Shown here: positions 1 through 6,430 of the stretch, piece after piece
Position numbering within the stretch: the first letter of the stretch is position 1
How the letters are laid out: each line of letters starts with the position of its first letter
Notes under the pieces: model-generated
The model's database searches: none
Seen by the model: the letters and a program-made list of their open reading frames with translations, nothing else
What the model was told of the DNA's origin: nothing
From: Spirochaetales bacterium
GTDB taxonomy: Bacteria; Spirochaetota; Spirochaetia; Sphaerochaetales; Sphaerochaetaceae
Length of the DNA: 9,580 nucleotides
Assembly: GCA_022784805.1 (NCBI GenBank)
Contig: JALFYG010000119.1
Location: 1 to 9,580 of the forward strand
Reading direction: 5' to 3'
Translations under genes and position numbers: made by a program

Positions 1-617
1 ACTCCCAGTCTGTCACGTAAGGCTTCCGCCTCCTCCATGTAATGGGTGGTAAGGACAATGGTGGTCTTTCCTTTTAGGCTCTCTATCAAATCCCATAGCT
101 CGCTTCTTGCTATAACGTCCAATCCCAGGGTTGGTTCATCAAGGAATAAGACTTCAGGTTCTGATACCAGAGCCATGGCGATGCTGAGCCTACGCTGCCA
201 GCCTCCACTAAGCTTCCCGGCCTTTCTCTTCATTACACTCTCCAGATCAAGAGCCTTGGATAGTTCCTCTATCTTCTTTCCAGCCTTATCTTTCTTCAGG
301 CCATGAACCGAACACATAAAATATAGGTTCTCCCTGACACTTAATGAGGGGGCTACAGCAGTCTCCTGGGGAGAGACTCCTATTCTCTCTTTGACCAGGA
401 GAGGGGAAGTGATGATGCTTTCTCCCGATACCATGGCATCTCCTTCCGATGGCCTTGTAAGGGTGGACAACATCTTTATTGTGGTGGTTTTTCCTGCTCC
501 GTTAACTCCCAACAGAGCAAACAACTCTCCTTCAATTATCTCAAGGTCCAGGTTATCTACAGCAGTAAGGTCTTTGTATTTCTTAGTCAGACCTCTGGTT
601 GTGATTGCATATTTCAT
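1..617 (-). CDS. ABC-2-type transporter ATP-binding protein (3' end cut by window edge)
   Basis: The visible 205 residues are most of the nucleotide-binding domain of an ABC exporter ATPase, which couples ATP hydrolysis to a membrane partner at the inner face of the membrane. All motifs are present in order: Walker A GVNGAGKTT (37-45), Q-loop Gln84, signature LSGGWQRR (136-143), Walker B VLFLDE (156-161), D-loop GLD (165-167) and the switch His192 in TTHYMEE. The W in place of Q in the signature, and the overall order, fit the DrrA/CcmA-like multidrug or polysaccharide export group; the substrate cannot be told. The ATG at 617 is preceded by GGAGG (minus strand, 623-627), which supports this start. 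The C-terminus and any permease gene lie beyond position 1. No other family is plausible for these motifs. Confidence 0.95.
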   Translation of the reverse strand, partial: MKYAITTRGLTKKYKDLTAVDNLDLEIIEGELFALLGVNGAGKTTTIKMLSTLTRPSEGDAMVSGESIITSPLLVKERIGVSPQETAVAPSLSVRENLYFMCSVHGLKKDKAGKKIEELSKALDLESVMKRKAGKLSGGWQRRLSIAMALVSEPEVLFLDEPTLGLDVIARSELWDLIESLKGKTTIVLTTHYMEEAEALRDRLG

Positions 618-633
618 TTAAGCCTCCATTTTT

Positions 634-666
634 AATGGTAGGGCTTTAAAACTTTGATGTACCATT
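634..666. promoter_or_regulatory. Inverted repeat in the promoter region of the ABC ATPase gene, possible operator
   Basis: AATGGTA (634-640) and TACCATT (660-666) are perfect 7-bp inverted copies with 19 bp between them. They sit 17-49 bp upstream of the ABC ATPase start codon, where a repressor could act. No clear sigma-70 hexamer pair was found next to it. The rest of 618-819 is an AT-rich spacer between divergent genes with no other structure that I can support. Confidence 0.25.
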
Positions 667-819
667 CACGATTCTTTACATAACTGCCACTATTTTTCAC
701 ATCTTTAGGAAAACTCCTGAGATATATCAACAGAAAAGATAGCTTGAGGCTATTACTGTAGAATTGGTTTTCATTTCTCGTCTTTGTCCTAATCAATTTA
801 ATAAGAGTATGGAGGAATT

Positions 820-1443
820 ATGGGACAGACATATGCTTACCTAAGGGTCAGTACACGGGAACAGAACGAAGAGAGACAATTGGCTGCTATAGAGGGACTG
901 GAAATCCCAAAAGACAATGTGTTTCTCGACAAAGAATCCGGCAAGAACTTTCATAGGCCTGAGTACACCAAAATGAAGGCCAAGATGGAGAAGGGGGATA
1001 TCCTTTATATCAAGAGCATAGACAGACTTGGTAGAAACTATCATGAAATATTGGAGGAATGGAGATTTCTTACAAGAGATAAATATGTGGATATTGTTGT
1101 CTTGGACATGCCTCTTCTGGATACCCGGATCGGCAAAGACCTGACAGGAACCTTGATCTCCGATTTGGTCCTTCAGATTCTTTCTTATGTGGCTGAAAGC
1201 GAGTATCAAAATATAAAACAGCGCCAAAGAGAGGGGATATTGGCGGCTAAAAACAATGGAGTAAAGTTCGGACGCCCAAGGATTGAAGTCAGTTCCTCCT
1301 TCTATTTGGCGGCTGAAAGATGGAATAGGGGGGAGCTTTCGCTAAAGGAAGCGGCCAAGGAGTCCGGCCTTTCCTTATCTACCTTTTACCGAAGGGCCAA
1401 GGGTGTCAAAAGGTCTCCTTTACGAAATAGGAATTATCAATAG
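820..1443 (+). CDS. Serine site-specific recombinase (resolvase/invertase family)
   Basis: This 207-residue protein has the size and layout of small serine recombinases, which cut and rejoin DNA at short paired sites through a 5'-phosphoserine link. The catalytic domain covers about residues 4-140: YLRVST holds the likely nucleophile Ser11 with Arg9, and DRLGR (68-72) gives the conserved Arg69 and Arg72. The E-helix region follows (ESEYQNIKQRQREGI, 126-140). A C-terminal helix-turn-helix follows GRPR (151-154) at about 172-194 (LKEAAKESGLSLSTFYRR). The start ATG has GGAGGA four bases upstream (811-816). No transposase or other mobile gene is next to it, so it may be a domesticated resolvase, an invertase acting on a nearby segment, or a remnant of an element. 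The foldback just downstream is the only candidate substrate I see. Confidence 0.93.
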   Translation: MGQTYAYLRVSTREQNEERQLAAIEGLEIPKDNVFLDKESGKNFHRPEYTKMKAKMEKGDILYIKSIDRLGRNYHEILEEWRFLTRDKYVDIVVLDMPLLDTRIGKDLTGTLISDLVLQILSYVAESEYQNIKQRQREGILAAKNNGVKFGRPRIEVSSSFYLAAERWNRGELSLKEAAKESGLSLSTFYRRAKGVKRSPLRNRNYQ

Positions 1444-1478
1444 AAAACCGTCTTTTCTTGTTCACAAAATCATGGCAT

Positions 1479-1592
1479 TAATCAAACATAGTGCTTTTCA
1501 TTATATTAAAAACTCCCTTGCCATTATTCCTATCATCTCCATTTCAACAGGTGGACTTTTGAAATGACAGGGGGAAAAGCACTCCTTGATTA
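1479..1592. repeat. 114-bp foldback / inverted-repeat element downstream of the recombinase
   Basis: The left arm (1479-1499) reads TAATCAA, four unpaired bases, then AGTGCTTTTC. The right arm (1574-1592) reads GAAAAGCACT, two unpaired bases, then TTGATTA. Seventeen positions pair exactly, ten of them in one uninterrupted block. A second inverted repeat lies inside: CATTTCA (1540-1546) with TGAAATG (1560-1566). The arms end in TA on both sides. The segment has no convincing gene. It could be a MITE-like element, a small invertible segment for the neighbouring serine recombinase, a recombination site, or simply an RNA hairpin between two genes. The pairing is seen directly; the role is inference. 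Confidence 0.5.
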
Positions 1593-1600
1593 CTGTTGAC

Positions 1601-1608
1601 GGAGGTGA
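1601..1608 (+). promoter_or_regulatory. Perfect Shine-Dalgarno of the small gene
   Basis: GGAGGTGA is an eight-base match to the 16S rRNA anti-Shine-Dalgarno and lies three bases before a GTG start (six from the GGAGG core). It is the best ribosome binding site in the window and is the main reason to treat the following short reading frame as a gene. Confidence 0.55.
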
Positions 1609-1611
1609 AAA

Positions 1612-1815
1612 GTGAGGAAAATACCTGATCCCGCCTATATCAGGGGCTTTCTGATAGATGCCCTTGTTTCAGCCCTTCCCTTAAAGGATGCTACAACTTT
1701 TATGGATTGTATCCTCCCTCGTGTCTATTCCTAGTTGGAATGTGGTGGGAGAGTTTATGATGATTATGCAATCAAAGCCGCCTTTGCACGGGTGCTGAAA
1801 AAGAAAATGGAGTAG
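1612..1815 (+). pseudogene. Small unrecognised gene interrupted by an in-frame amber codon
   Basis: From GTG 1612 the frame encodes 40 residues (starts MRKIPDPAYIRGF) and meets TAG at 1732-1734. The same frame then stays open for another 26 codons (LECGGRVYDDYAIKAAF, ending in VLKKKME) to a TAG at 1813-1815, four bases before the stop of the convergent kinase gene. The perfect Shine-Dalgarno, ordinary codon use on both sides of the amber, and the tidy gene-like end suggest a former 67-residue protein. A single change from TGG or CAG to TAG would explain the interruption. The alternative is a genuine 40-residue protein with chance open frame after it. I do not recognise the family, and a role with the upstream recombinase is only a guess from position. 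Confidence 0.42.
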
Positions 1816-1819
1816 GCTG

Positions 1820-2890
1820 TCAGCCCTCTCTGCAGAAGGGCAGCGTGACAATAAAGGTGCTGCCTTTCCCAACTTCAGATTTGACTTCTATTTCCCCTTT
1901 ATATATGGAAAGGGCCCTCTTGACCAAGGCTAGGCCCAGACCATTTCCTTCCTGTGTATGGGAGGTGTCTCCTTGGTAAAACTTATCCCAGATATGGCGT
2001 AAAGTATATTCATCCATGCCGCAGCCTGTGTCTGAAACAATAAGCATGGCATTTTCGCCATATAGTTTCAGCTTTATATTCACCTCCCCCTTTTCCGGAG
2101 TGAACTTGAATGCGTTTGAAAACAGATTGCTCCAGACCAGGGACAGGAGGTCCTTGTCTCCATTTGTTACGATTCCCTGCTGAATGTCAGTTGTAAGGGA
2201 AATGTCTTTCTTGGTCCAGATATCTTCAAAAGATACCAGTGAGGAGCATATTTCTTCAGATAGATCATACTCTTCCTTGTTTGGATAGACTTTTTGGTTT
2301 TCAAGCTTGTTAAGTCTGAGGATGTTTGTAACAAGACGAGCCAGTTTCCTGCTGTTTTCCCCGATTATGGAAGCATATTCGACTCTTTTATCCTCCTCGA
2401 GGAAAGGAGAGGAAAGAAGCATGGAGTAGTTCTGTATTACAGCCAGTGGTGTCTTGATCTCATGGGATACATTGGAAATGAAGTCGTTTCTGAGCATTTC
2501 CACTCCACCCAACTCCTGTGCCAGCTTGTTTATGTCTTCTGCGATCTCATCAAAGGTGTTTGTGGAAAGAGCATTGTTTTTTATTTTCACTCTTGCAGAA
2601 AAGTCTCCATTCATCAAAGAAGAGAGACAGTTCTTAATCTTTTTTATGGGGATATCCACAGTGATTTTCTTCACTATGTAGTATAGGAATGTGAATAATA
2701 GAGCGATTATCAGAACGTTTGTAAAAGTAATGATGGAAGATTCACTTATCTCCACTTCTGTAAACTCATAGCCCAAGGTTTCCATCAAAGATGAGAGATA
2801 TATCATCACGCTGCAGGTTGTGACGAACGAAGAGATGATGAAGAAAATAAGGTATATTTTTATTGTATATAGGAACTTCTTGAACTTCAT
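1820..2890 (-). CDS. Sensor histidine kinase of a two-component system
   Basis: This 356-residue inner-membrane kinase senses a signal and phosphorylates the regulator encoded just upstream. Two hydrophobic helices (about 11-33 and 53-73) enclose only some 20 external residues, so sensing is probably within the membrane or of a neighbouring protein. A HAMP linker follows (about 74-128). The dimerisation and phosphoacceptor helix has FISNVSHEIKTPL with His143. The ATP-binding domain shows the N-box (NLFSNAFKF, 255-263), G1 DTGCGM (287-292), the F-box (WDKFYQGD, 301-308) and G2 GNGLGLAL (315-322). Every catalytic motif is intact. The start ATG overlaps the stop of the regulator gene as ATGA, which implies translational coupling. 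The family is OmpR-partner (HPK1-like); the stimulus is unknown. Confidence 0.96.
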   Translation of the reverse strand: MKFKKFLYTIKIYLIFFIISSFVTTCSVMIYLSSLMETLGYEFTEVEISESSIITFTNVLIIALLFTFLYYIVKKITVDIPIKKIKNCLSSLMNGDFSARVKIKNNALSTNTFDEIAEDINKLAQELGGVEMLRNDFISNVSHEIKTPLAVIQNYSMLLSSPFLEEDKRVEYASIIGENSRKLARLVTNILRLNKLENQKVYPNKEEYDLSEEICSSLVSFEDIWTKKDISLTTDIQQGIVTNGDKDLLSLVWSNLFSNAFKFTPEKGEVNIKLKLYGENAMLIVSDTGCGMDEYTLRHIWDKFYQGDTSHTQEGNGLGLALVKRALSIYKGEIEVKSEVGKGSTFIVTLPFCREG

Positions 2891-3558
2891 TTTATGATTG
2901 CCTTATATCCAAGACCATGGACGGTGATGATTTCAAAACTAGTGCATTTTTCCAGCTTTGTCCTTAGTTTTGTCATATATACGTCGATTGCCCTAGGAGA
3001 AGAATTTGAATCCCAGTCCCATAGCTTATCCAGGAGCAAGGAACGTGTGAATGTCTTCTTTGGAGAGGAAAGAAGGGTGAAGAGTATCTCAAACTCCCTC
3101 TTTGTCAAAGAGATCTCTTCTCCTTTCCAATAGGCAGAGAACTCCTCCCTGTCGAGGATGAAATCTCCAATAGTAAGCTTTTTCTCGTCTTTAATCCCCG
3201 ATCTTTTTAATAAAGCACCTATCCTTAAATTCAATTCCTCCAGATCCACAGGCTTCACCATGTAGTCGTCGATACCTATTTTATACCCTTTTGTCTTGGA
3301 GTAGATATCATCCAGGGCGGTCATGAACATAATGGGTATGGAGTCATCCATATCCCTTATAGCCTCTGCAAATTCAAAGCCGTCCATATCCTTCATCATT
3401 AAATCAGAAATGATCAGGTCGTATTTCTTGTTTTCCATTCCATCCAAAGCCGCTTCTGCATTGGTAAACCCGTCGGTTTCATGGTTTTTCATTGCAAGAA
3501 AAGTGCATATGGATCTATTGAGGTCTTTGTCGTCTTCCAATACCAGTATCGTTGCCAT
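2887..3558 (-). CDS. OmpR/PhoB-family response regulator
   Basis: The product (223 residues) is a DNA-binding regulator switched by phosphorylation from the kinase encoded next. The receiver domain (about 3-116) has the acidic pair Asp9/Asp10, phosphoacceptor Asp52 in ISDLMM, Thr80 and Lys102 in MVKPVD. The winged-helix output domain (about 127-222) carries the usual LTKREFEIL motif (151-159), the SPRAIDVYMTKLRTKL recognition segment (187-202) and the VHGLGYK wing (213-219). Its Shine-Dalgarno candidate, AGGTG (complement at 3571-3575), lies 12 bases from the ATG, farther than usual. The gene begins only 38 bp from the terminator of the outer-membrane protein unit, leaving little room for a promoter. 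The regulon is unknown; nearby envelope genes are possible targets, by position alone. Confidence 0.96.
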   Translation of the reverse strand: MATILVLEDDKDLNRSICTFLAMKNHETDGFTNAEAALDGMENKKYDLIISDLMMKDMDGFEFAEAIRDMDDSIPIMFMTALDDIYSKTKGYKIGIDDYMVKPVDLEELNLRIGALLKRSGIKDEKKLTIGDFILDREEFSAYWKGEEISLTKREFEILFTLLSSPKKTFTRSLLLDKLWDWDSNSSPRAIDVYMTKLRTKLEKCTSFEIITVHGLGYKAIIK

Positions 3559-3573
3559 ATAGCAATATTACAC

Positions 3574-3587
3574 CTGAATTGTTTCAG
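3574..3587. promoter_or_regulatory. Short palindrome upstream of the response regulator
   Basis: CTGAA, four bases, then TTCAG forms a small dyad 16-29 bp upstream of the regulator start codon and touches its weak Shine-Dalgarno. It could be an autoregulatory operator or an RNA hairpin that limits translation. It is short enough to arise by chance. Confidence 0.2.
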
Positions 3588-3595
3588 TTTCGTTT

Positions 3596-3624
3596 AAAAA
3601 AAGCATCCCGCCTCAAGACGGAAT
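3596..3624 (-). terminator. Intrinsic terminator of the outer-membrane protein unit
   Basis: On the minus strand an eight-pair stem ATTCCGTC / GGCGGGAT (two G-U pairs as RNA) closes a TTGA loop and is followed by GC and seven T. It lies 14 bp after the stop of the outer-membrane protein gene, so it ends that unit and separates it from the two-component genes in the same direction. Confidence 0.85.
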
Positions 3625-3637
3625 GGATGGAAGGATA

Positions 3638-4138
3638 TCAATAATAGAATTGTACTCCGATGACTGGTGTTACATAGAATCTGGAAGAAAGTGTAAGCTC
3701 TTTTGTCTCATAAGGCAGTGATACAAAGTTATTTCCCACCTTTACACCGACTCCAAGTCCAAAGTGGTCTGTTATTCTCCAGTCTCCACCTGCGTATGCC
3801 CCGACACCAAAGGCAAAAAGATCCTTTGAGCCTTCTGCGCTGACTCCAAGAGCAACTGTTGCTGTTACACCTGACTCGCTGAAGGAATAACGGTATGAAG
3901 GTCCTACGATCATTCCTACATTCCAGTCTGAAATATCTGTTAGATCAAAGACAGCATCTACTCCCACATAATAACCGAGATTTGAAGAACCGAAATAACC
4001 TGTGTTTTCACTGGAAAGACCCATGTTGTTTCCATCTTCAAAGGAATATGCCAAAGAAGCGGATGTGTTGCCGTCAAAAGCCATTAGGGCCGAAATCAAA
4101 ACGACGCTAACCAATAGAATTGAGAATACCTTTTTCAT
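3638..4138 (-). CDS. Small outer-membrane beta-barrel protein, exported
   Basis: This 166-residue protein has a clear signal peptide (MKKVFSILLVSVV...ALMA, cleavage likely after Ala20). The mature part alternates polar and hydrophobic residues, is rich in Gly, Tyr, Phe and Ser, and has no cysteine or further membrane helix. It ends in VQFYY, the terminal aromatic pattern read by the BAM machinery. About eight short strands would fit the length, as in OmpA/OmpX-type small barrels; similar unnamed proteins occur in spirochaetes. The Shine-Dalgarno AGAGGT precedes the ATG. It lies 13 bp after the small membrane protein gene and before a strong terminator, so the two share a transcript. Ligand or function is unknown. 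Confidence 0.8.
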   Translation of the reverse strand: MKKVFSILLVSVVLISALMAFDGNTSASLAYSFEDGNNMGLSSENTGYFGSSNLGYYVGVDAVFDLTDISDWNVGMIVGPSYRYSFSESGVTATVALGVSAEGSKDLFAFGVGAYAGGDWRITDHFGLGVGVKVGNNFVSLPYETKELTLSSRFYVTPVIGVQFYY

Positions 4139-4151
4139 TTTTTTACCTCTT

Positions 4152-4517
4152 TTATTTTGTACTTAATTTATCTGCCAATCTGATGACTTCGCTTGAATAC
4201 TCTTTCTTTCTTGAGTCCAGGAATCTTTTGTAGAGAGGGTAGTTGATTCCACAAATGGCAATTCCAATGACTCCAAACAAAATCCCAAATACCATTACTG
4301 AGCCAATACCAAGGACTGATCCCAGATTAGTCATTGTAAGAGACATTCCGAACCCAAGAAACAAAGCCCCGATGATGCCTACGGTATAAGTAAAAATTGT
4401 CGGTGGCAGTTTGATTTTTCTATCGAGCTTCATAAGAGTATCGAACTCTGTGTCGGTCTTTTCCGTGTACTCGCTCTTGATTTTGTTCAACAAGTATTCC
4501 TGAACGTCTTTGTCCAT
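4152..4517 (-). CDS. Small two-helix inner-membrane protein, function unknown
   Basis: The 121-residue product has a charged N-terminal segment (1-38, rich in Lys, Glu and Asp), two hydrophobic helices (about 41-63 and 69-93) joined by a short Gly/Ser turn, and a charged C-terminal tail (YKRFLDSRKKEYSSEV...). Both ends are probably cytoplasmic. It resembles small Clostridial membrane proteins that some databases name dihydropteridine reductase; I see no enzyme motif here and would not use that name. AAGGAG (complement at 4526-4531) lies eight bases before the ATG. It is the first gene of a two-gene unit with the outer-membrane protein and is divergent from the larger membrane protein gene. 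Confidence 0.78.
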   Translation of the reverse strand: MDKDVQEYLLNKIKSEYTEKTDTEFDTLMKLDRKIKLPPTIFTYTVGIIGALFLGFGMSLTMTNLGSVLGIGSVMVFGILFGVIGIAICGINYPLYKRFLDSRKKEYSSEVIRLADKLSTK

Positions 4518-4648
4518 TTCATTTTCTCCTTATTCATTGTGGCTACAGATTAAGGGGTAGGTGTTTTGGAAATGATTCAATAATGTTTCTATTTTGTTTT
4601 ATTTGAAAAATTCATATTTTCGAAACAATATAAAACTAGGATTTAGGT

Positions 4649-5506
4649 ATGAAAGAAAAGATATTTGGAAACCTCAAGAAATGTATTATGGTCAATCCAT
4701 TGCTTCTGTTGGTCTTTATACTTATTTCCACTCTGTCTTTGATATATGTTTTCCACTACAAGATGGATGAGAGTGCCTTTGCCTACATAGCTTATGTCTT
4801 TTCTTTCTATACACTATCCGTTTCCGTCTTCAGGCTCACGCTATTTATTAAGAAAATGGATATAAAGAAAAAGAAGAAAGCGTTGGCAGATAGGAATATG
4901 GTTGCAAAGAGGTTCTTCGATGATGGAAGATTCCACTTCTTTCTTCTTTTTTCTTTGTCCATACCCCTTAACATCGGGTATGCAATCTTGAAGACGGTCT
5001 ATGGTTTTGTCCTCCATTCCAATTGGATTGTGCAAAACGGTGTATATTATGCTCTCCTGACACTTATGAGATTTATAATCATCAGGGGAGCGGAAAAGAA
5101 TGAAGAAGACAAAGCCTTGAAGCTTTCATCCATTATCCTCTCCATTTCTTCCTTCCATTACCTTTTGATGGTGCTTGAGATGTATCTTCACACCTCTTCA
5201 CCCCATTACCCCGGATATATTGTATATGTGGCGTCACTATACGCATTTATTAAGGTGGGGGTGGCCATAAAGGGATGTATCAAAGTTAAAACCACAGCCA
5301 CTCCAGCCATAGTTGCCGGAAACAACCTGAAGATATCCCATGCCTTCGTTTCCCTGATATTCTTGGAAAGCGGTATGCTTAACATCTTCGGTGAAGGAAA
5401 AGAGGAGGAGAGGCTTATTCTTCTTATATCCGGCTTGGTGGTTGTAGCCTATCTCTTTATGTCAGGGCCCTTGTTGATAGTCTTGAACAAGAGAAACAAA
5501 GTATAG
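4649..5506 (+). CDS. Multi-spanning membrane protein, unrecognised family
   Basis: This 285-residue protein has about eight hydrophobic segments, near 15-36, 43-67, 96-122, 131-147, 158-180, 188-208, 228-247 and 256-278. The loop at 68-94 is strongly basic (IKKMDIKKKKKALADRNMVAKR), which by the positive-inside rule is cytoplasmic. There is no nucleotide-binding, transporter or protease motif that I know, and no signal peptide. AGGA seven bases upstream supports the ATG at 4649. The gene is divergent from the two-helix membrane protein with 131 bp between them, and its stop is only two bases from the stop of the convergent GlpP gene. An AT-rich stretch with TTGAAA (4603-4608) and TATAAA (4629-4634) lies upstream, but the 20-bp spacing is poor for a promoter. 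Confidence 0.82.
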   Translation: MKEKIFGNLKKCIMVNPLLLLVFILISTLSLIYVFHYKMDESAFAYIAYVFSFYTLSVSVFRLTLFIKKMDIKKKKKALADRNMVAKRFFDDGRFHFFLLFSLSIPLNIGYAILKTVYGFVLHSNWIVQNGVYYALLTLMRFIIIRGAEKNEEDKALKLSSIILSISSFHYLLMVLEMYLHTSSPHYPGYIVYVASLYAFIKVGVAIKGCIKVKTTATPAIVAGNNLKISHAFVSLIFLESGMLNIFGEGKEEERLILLISGLVVVAYLFMSGPLLIVLNKRNKV

Positions 5507-5508
5507 AG

Positions 5509-6066
5509 CTACATCTTCCATGTTTGGGGGGAAGTGGAGGAGATTGCAGAAGCTCCGGCATTTAGGGCTGACAAAATCTCATCCCTGGTTTTTATCAAAC
5601 CTCCGGCTACTATGGGGATATTATATTTCGCCAGCTCGGATATTACGCTGTAGACAAGGCCCGGCATTATCTCAAGGAAATCTGGTTTTGTGGATGTAAG
5701 ATGGGATACCGCCCCGGACAGGGCCATTGAATCCACGATAAAGCTTCTTACCCCTGCTATAAGCCCCAGCTCCTTTGCCCTTTTCACAAGATTAGTCTTT
5801 GTGGATATTATTCCATCAGCCTTGGTGTTGGACGCAATGTAATCCACAGCTACTTCTTTGGAGGAGAGGCCATTGATCAAGTCTGTGTGGACTATGGCTA
5901 TTTTGCCGCTGTTTTTCAGCTTTTCGACTATTGAAGGAAGAGTAAGGATGGTCCCATACAAAACAAACACGACTTTCACATCGCTTTTTACGACTTCAAA
6001 CAGCAGTTTGTCGCTGTTTATGGCTGCAATGATAGGGTTTTCCTTAAAGATATCTTCTATTGTCAC
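5509..6066 (-). CDS. glpP: Glycerol-3-phosphate-responsive antiterminator GlpP
   Basis: GlpP binds glycerol-3-phosphate and then the leader RNA of glp transcripts, letting RNA polymerase pass a terminator. At 185 residues the protein is full length for the family, which folds as a small TIM-barrel-like domain. Family motifs are all visible: VFVLYG (33-38), HTDLINGL (60-67), DGIISTK (84-90), FIVDS (109-113), PDFLEIMPG (128-136), PIVAGGLI (151-158) and GASAISSTS (171-179). The start is GTG 6066, overlapping the stop of the DUF1667 gene as GTGA, with AAGGA upstream, so translation is coupled. It is the last gene of the operon whose leader carries a terminator hairpin. This placement suggests positive autoregulation. 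Confidence 0.93.
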   Translation of the reverse strand: MTIEDIFKENPIIAAINSDKLLFEVVKSDVKVVFVLYGTILTLPSIVEKLKNSGKIAIVHTDLINGLSSKEVAVDYIASNTKADGIISTKTNLVKRAKELGLIAGVRSFIVDSMALSGAVSHLTSTKPDFLEIMPGLVYSVISELAKYNIPIVAGGLIKTRDEILSALNAGASAISSTSPQTWKM

Positions 6067-6428
6067 GCTTTCTTCCTTACTCTTCTTGTGGCGATTACAT
6101 CCACTTTCGTGTCAGCTATATCATGTATAATGATATCTCCGATTTCAATAGGAGCTTCAACACTTATTTGCTTTATGATATGTGCGGCTTCCAGCAGTTT
6201 TTCCTTTGGAATAGGGGCTGCCGTCTTTACAGAGCACATCCTTTCCTCTCCCTCCATTACTCTTACCGACTGGGTAAGGATTCTTTTTGGAGCGGTGACT
6301 TCTTCCTTTGCATATTTGACACCATTGAGACAGGTGTTTCCGCTTACCTTTATATCCAGGCCCTCTTTTTCAACCATAAGTTGGCATCCTAGAGGGCACC
6401 CTATGCAGGTCAATTCATATTTTTCCAT
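6063..6428 (-). CDS. DUF1667 Cys-rich protein of the glycerol-3-phosphate dehydrogenase operon
   Basis: The 121-residue protein matches the DUF1667 group, which is found almost always beside GlpA-like dehydrogenases in anaerobes. The N-terminal CIGCPLGC gives Cys8, Cys11 and Cys15, and Cys33 (NTCLNG) is a fourth; together they look like a metal or Fe-S site. The CxxCPxGC spacing recalls molybdopterin-enzyme N-termini, but there is no larger enzyme domain. The C-terminal part (about 65-115) is a compact alpha/beta region. By analogy it may replace GlpC as an electron-passing subunit; this is inference. GGAGGA lies six bases before the ATG, inside the end of the preceding gene; the gap to that gene is two bases, and its stop overlaps the glpP start. 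Confidence 0.88.
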   Translation of the reverse strand: MEKYELTCIGCPLGCQLMVEKEGLDIKVSGNTCLNGVKYAKEEVTAPKRILTQSVRVMEGEERMCSVKTAAPIPKEKLLEAAHIIKQISVEAPIEIGDIIIHDIADTKVDVIATRRVRKKA

Positions 6429-6430
6429 AC

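Noticed and set aside
841..1227. 128-codon frame on the minus strand
   Set aside because: It lies wholly inside the serine recombinase gene, whose motifs are intact on the plus strand, and its translation has no recognisable features.
1442..1458. AGAAAA/TTTTCT hairpin at the recombinase stop as a terminator
   Set aside because: The stem is six A-T-rich pairs without a proper T-tract, too weak to call.
1472..1567. 31-codon hydrophobic plus-strand frame inside the foldback
   Set aside because: There is no ribosome binding site before the ATG, and the foldback structure explains the sequence better.
1811..1826. GGCTGTCAGCC dyad between the convergent small gene and kinase gene as a bidirectional terminator
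   Set aside because: The usable stem is four pairs with a three-base loop and has no adjoining T-tract on either strand.
1681..1872. 63-codon minus frame over the kinase end and the small gene
   Set aside because: It overlaps the kinase C-terminus out of frame and has no Shine-Dalgarno.
4602..4625. Imperfect palindrome between the two divergent membrane protein genes
   Set aside because: Only 8 of 12 positions match and the region is very AT-rich, so chance is a sufficient explanation.
4603..4634. Promoter TTGAAA / TATAAA for the multi-spanning membrane protein
   Set aside because: The spacing of 20 bp is outside the usual 16-18 range, so it is not listed as a feature.
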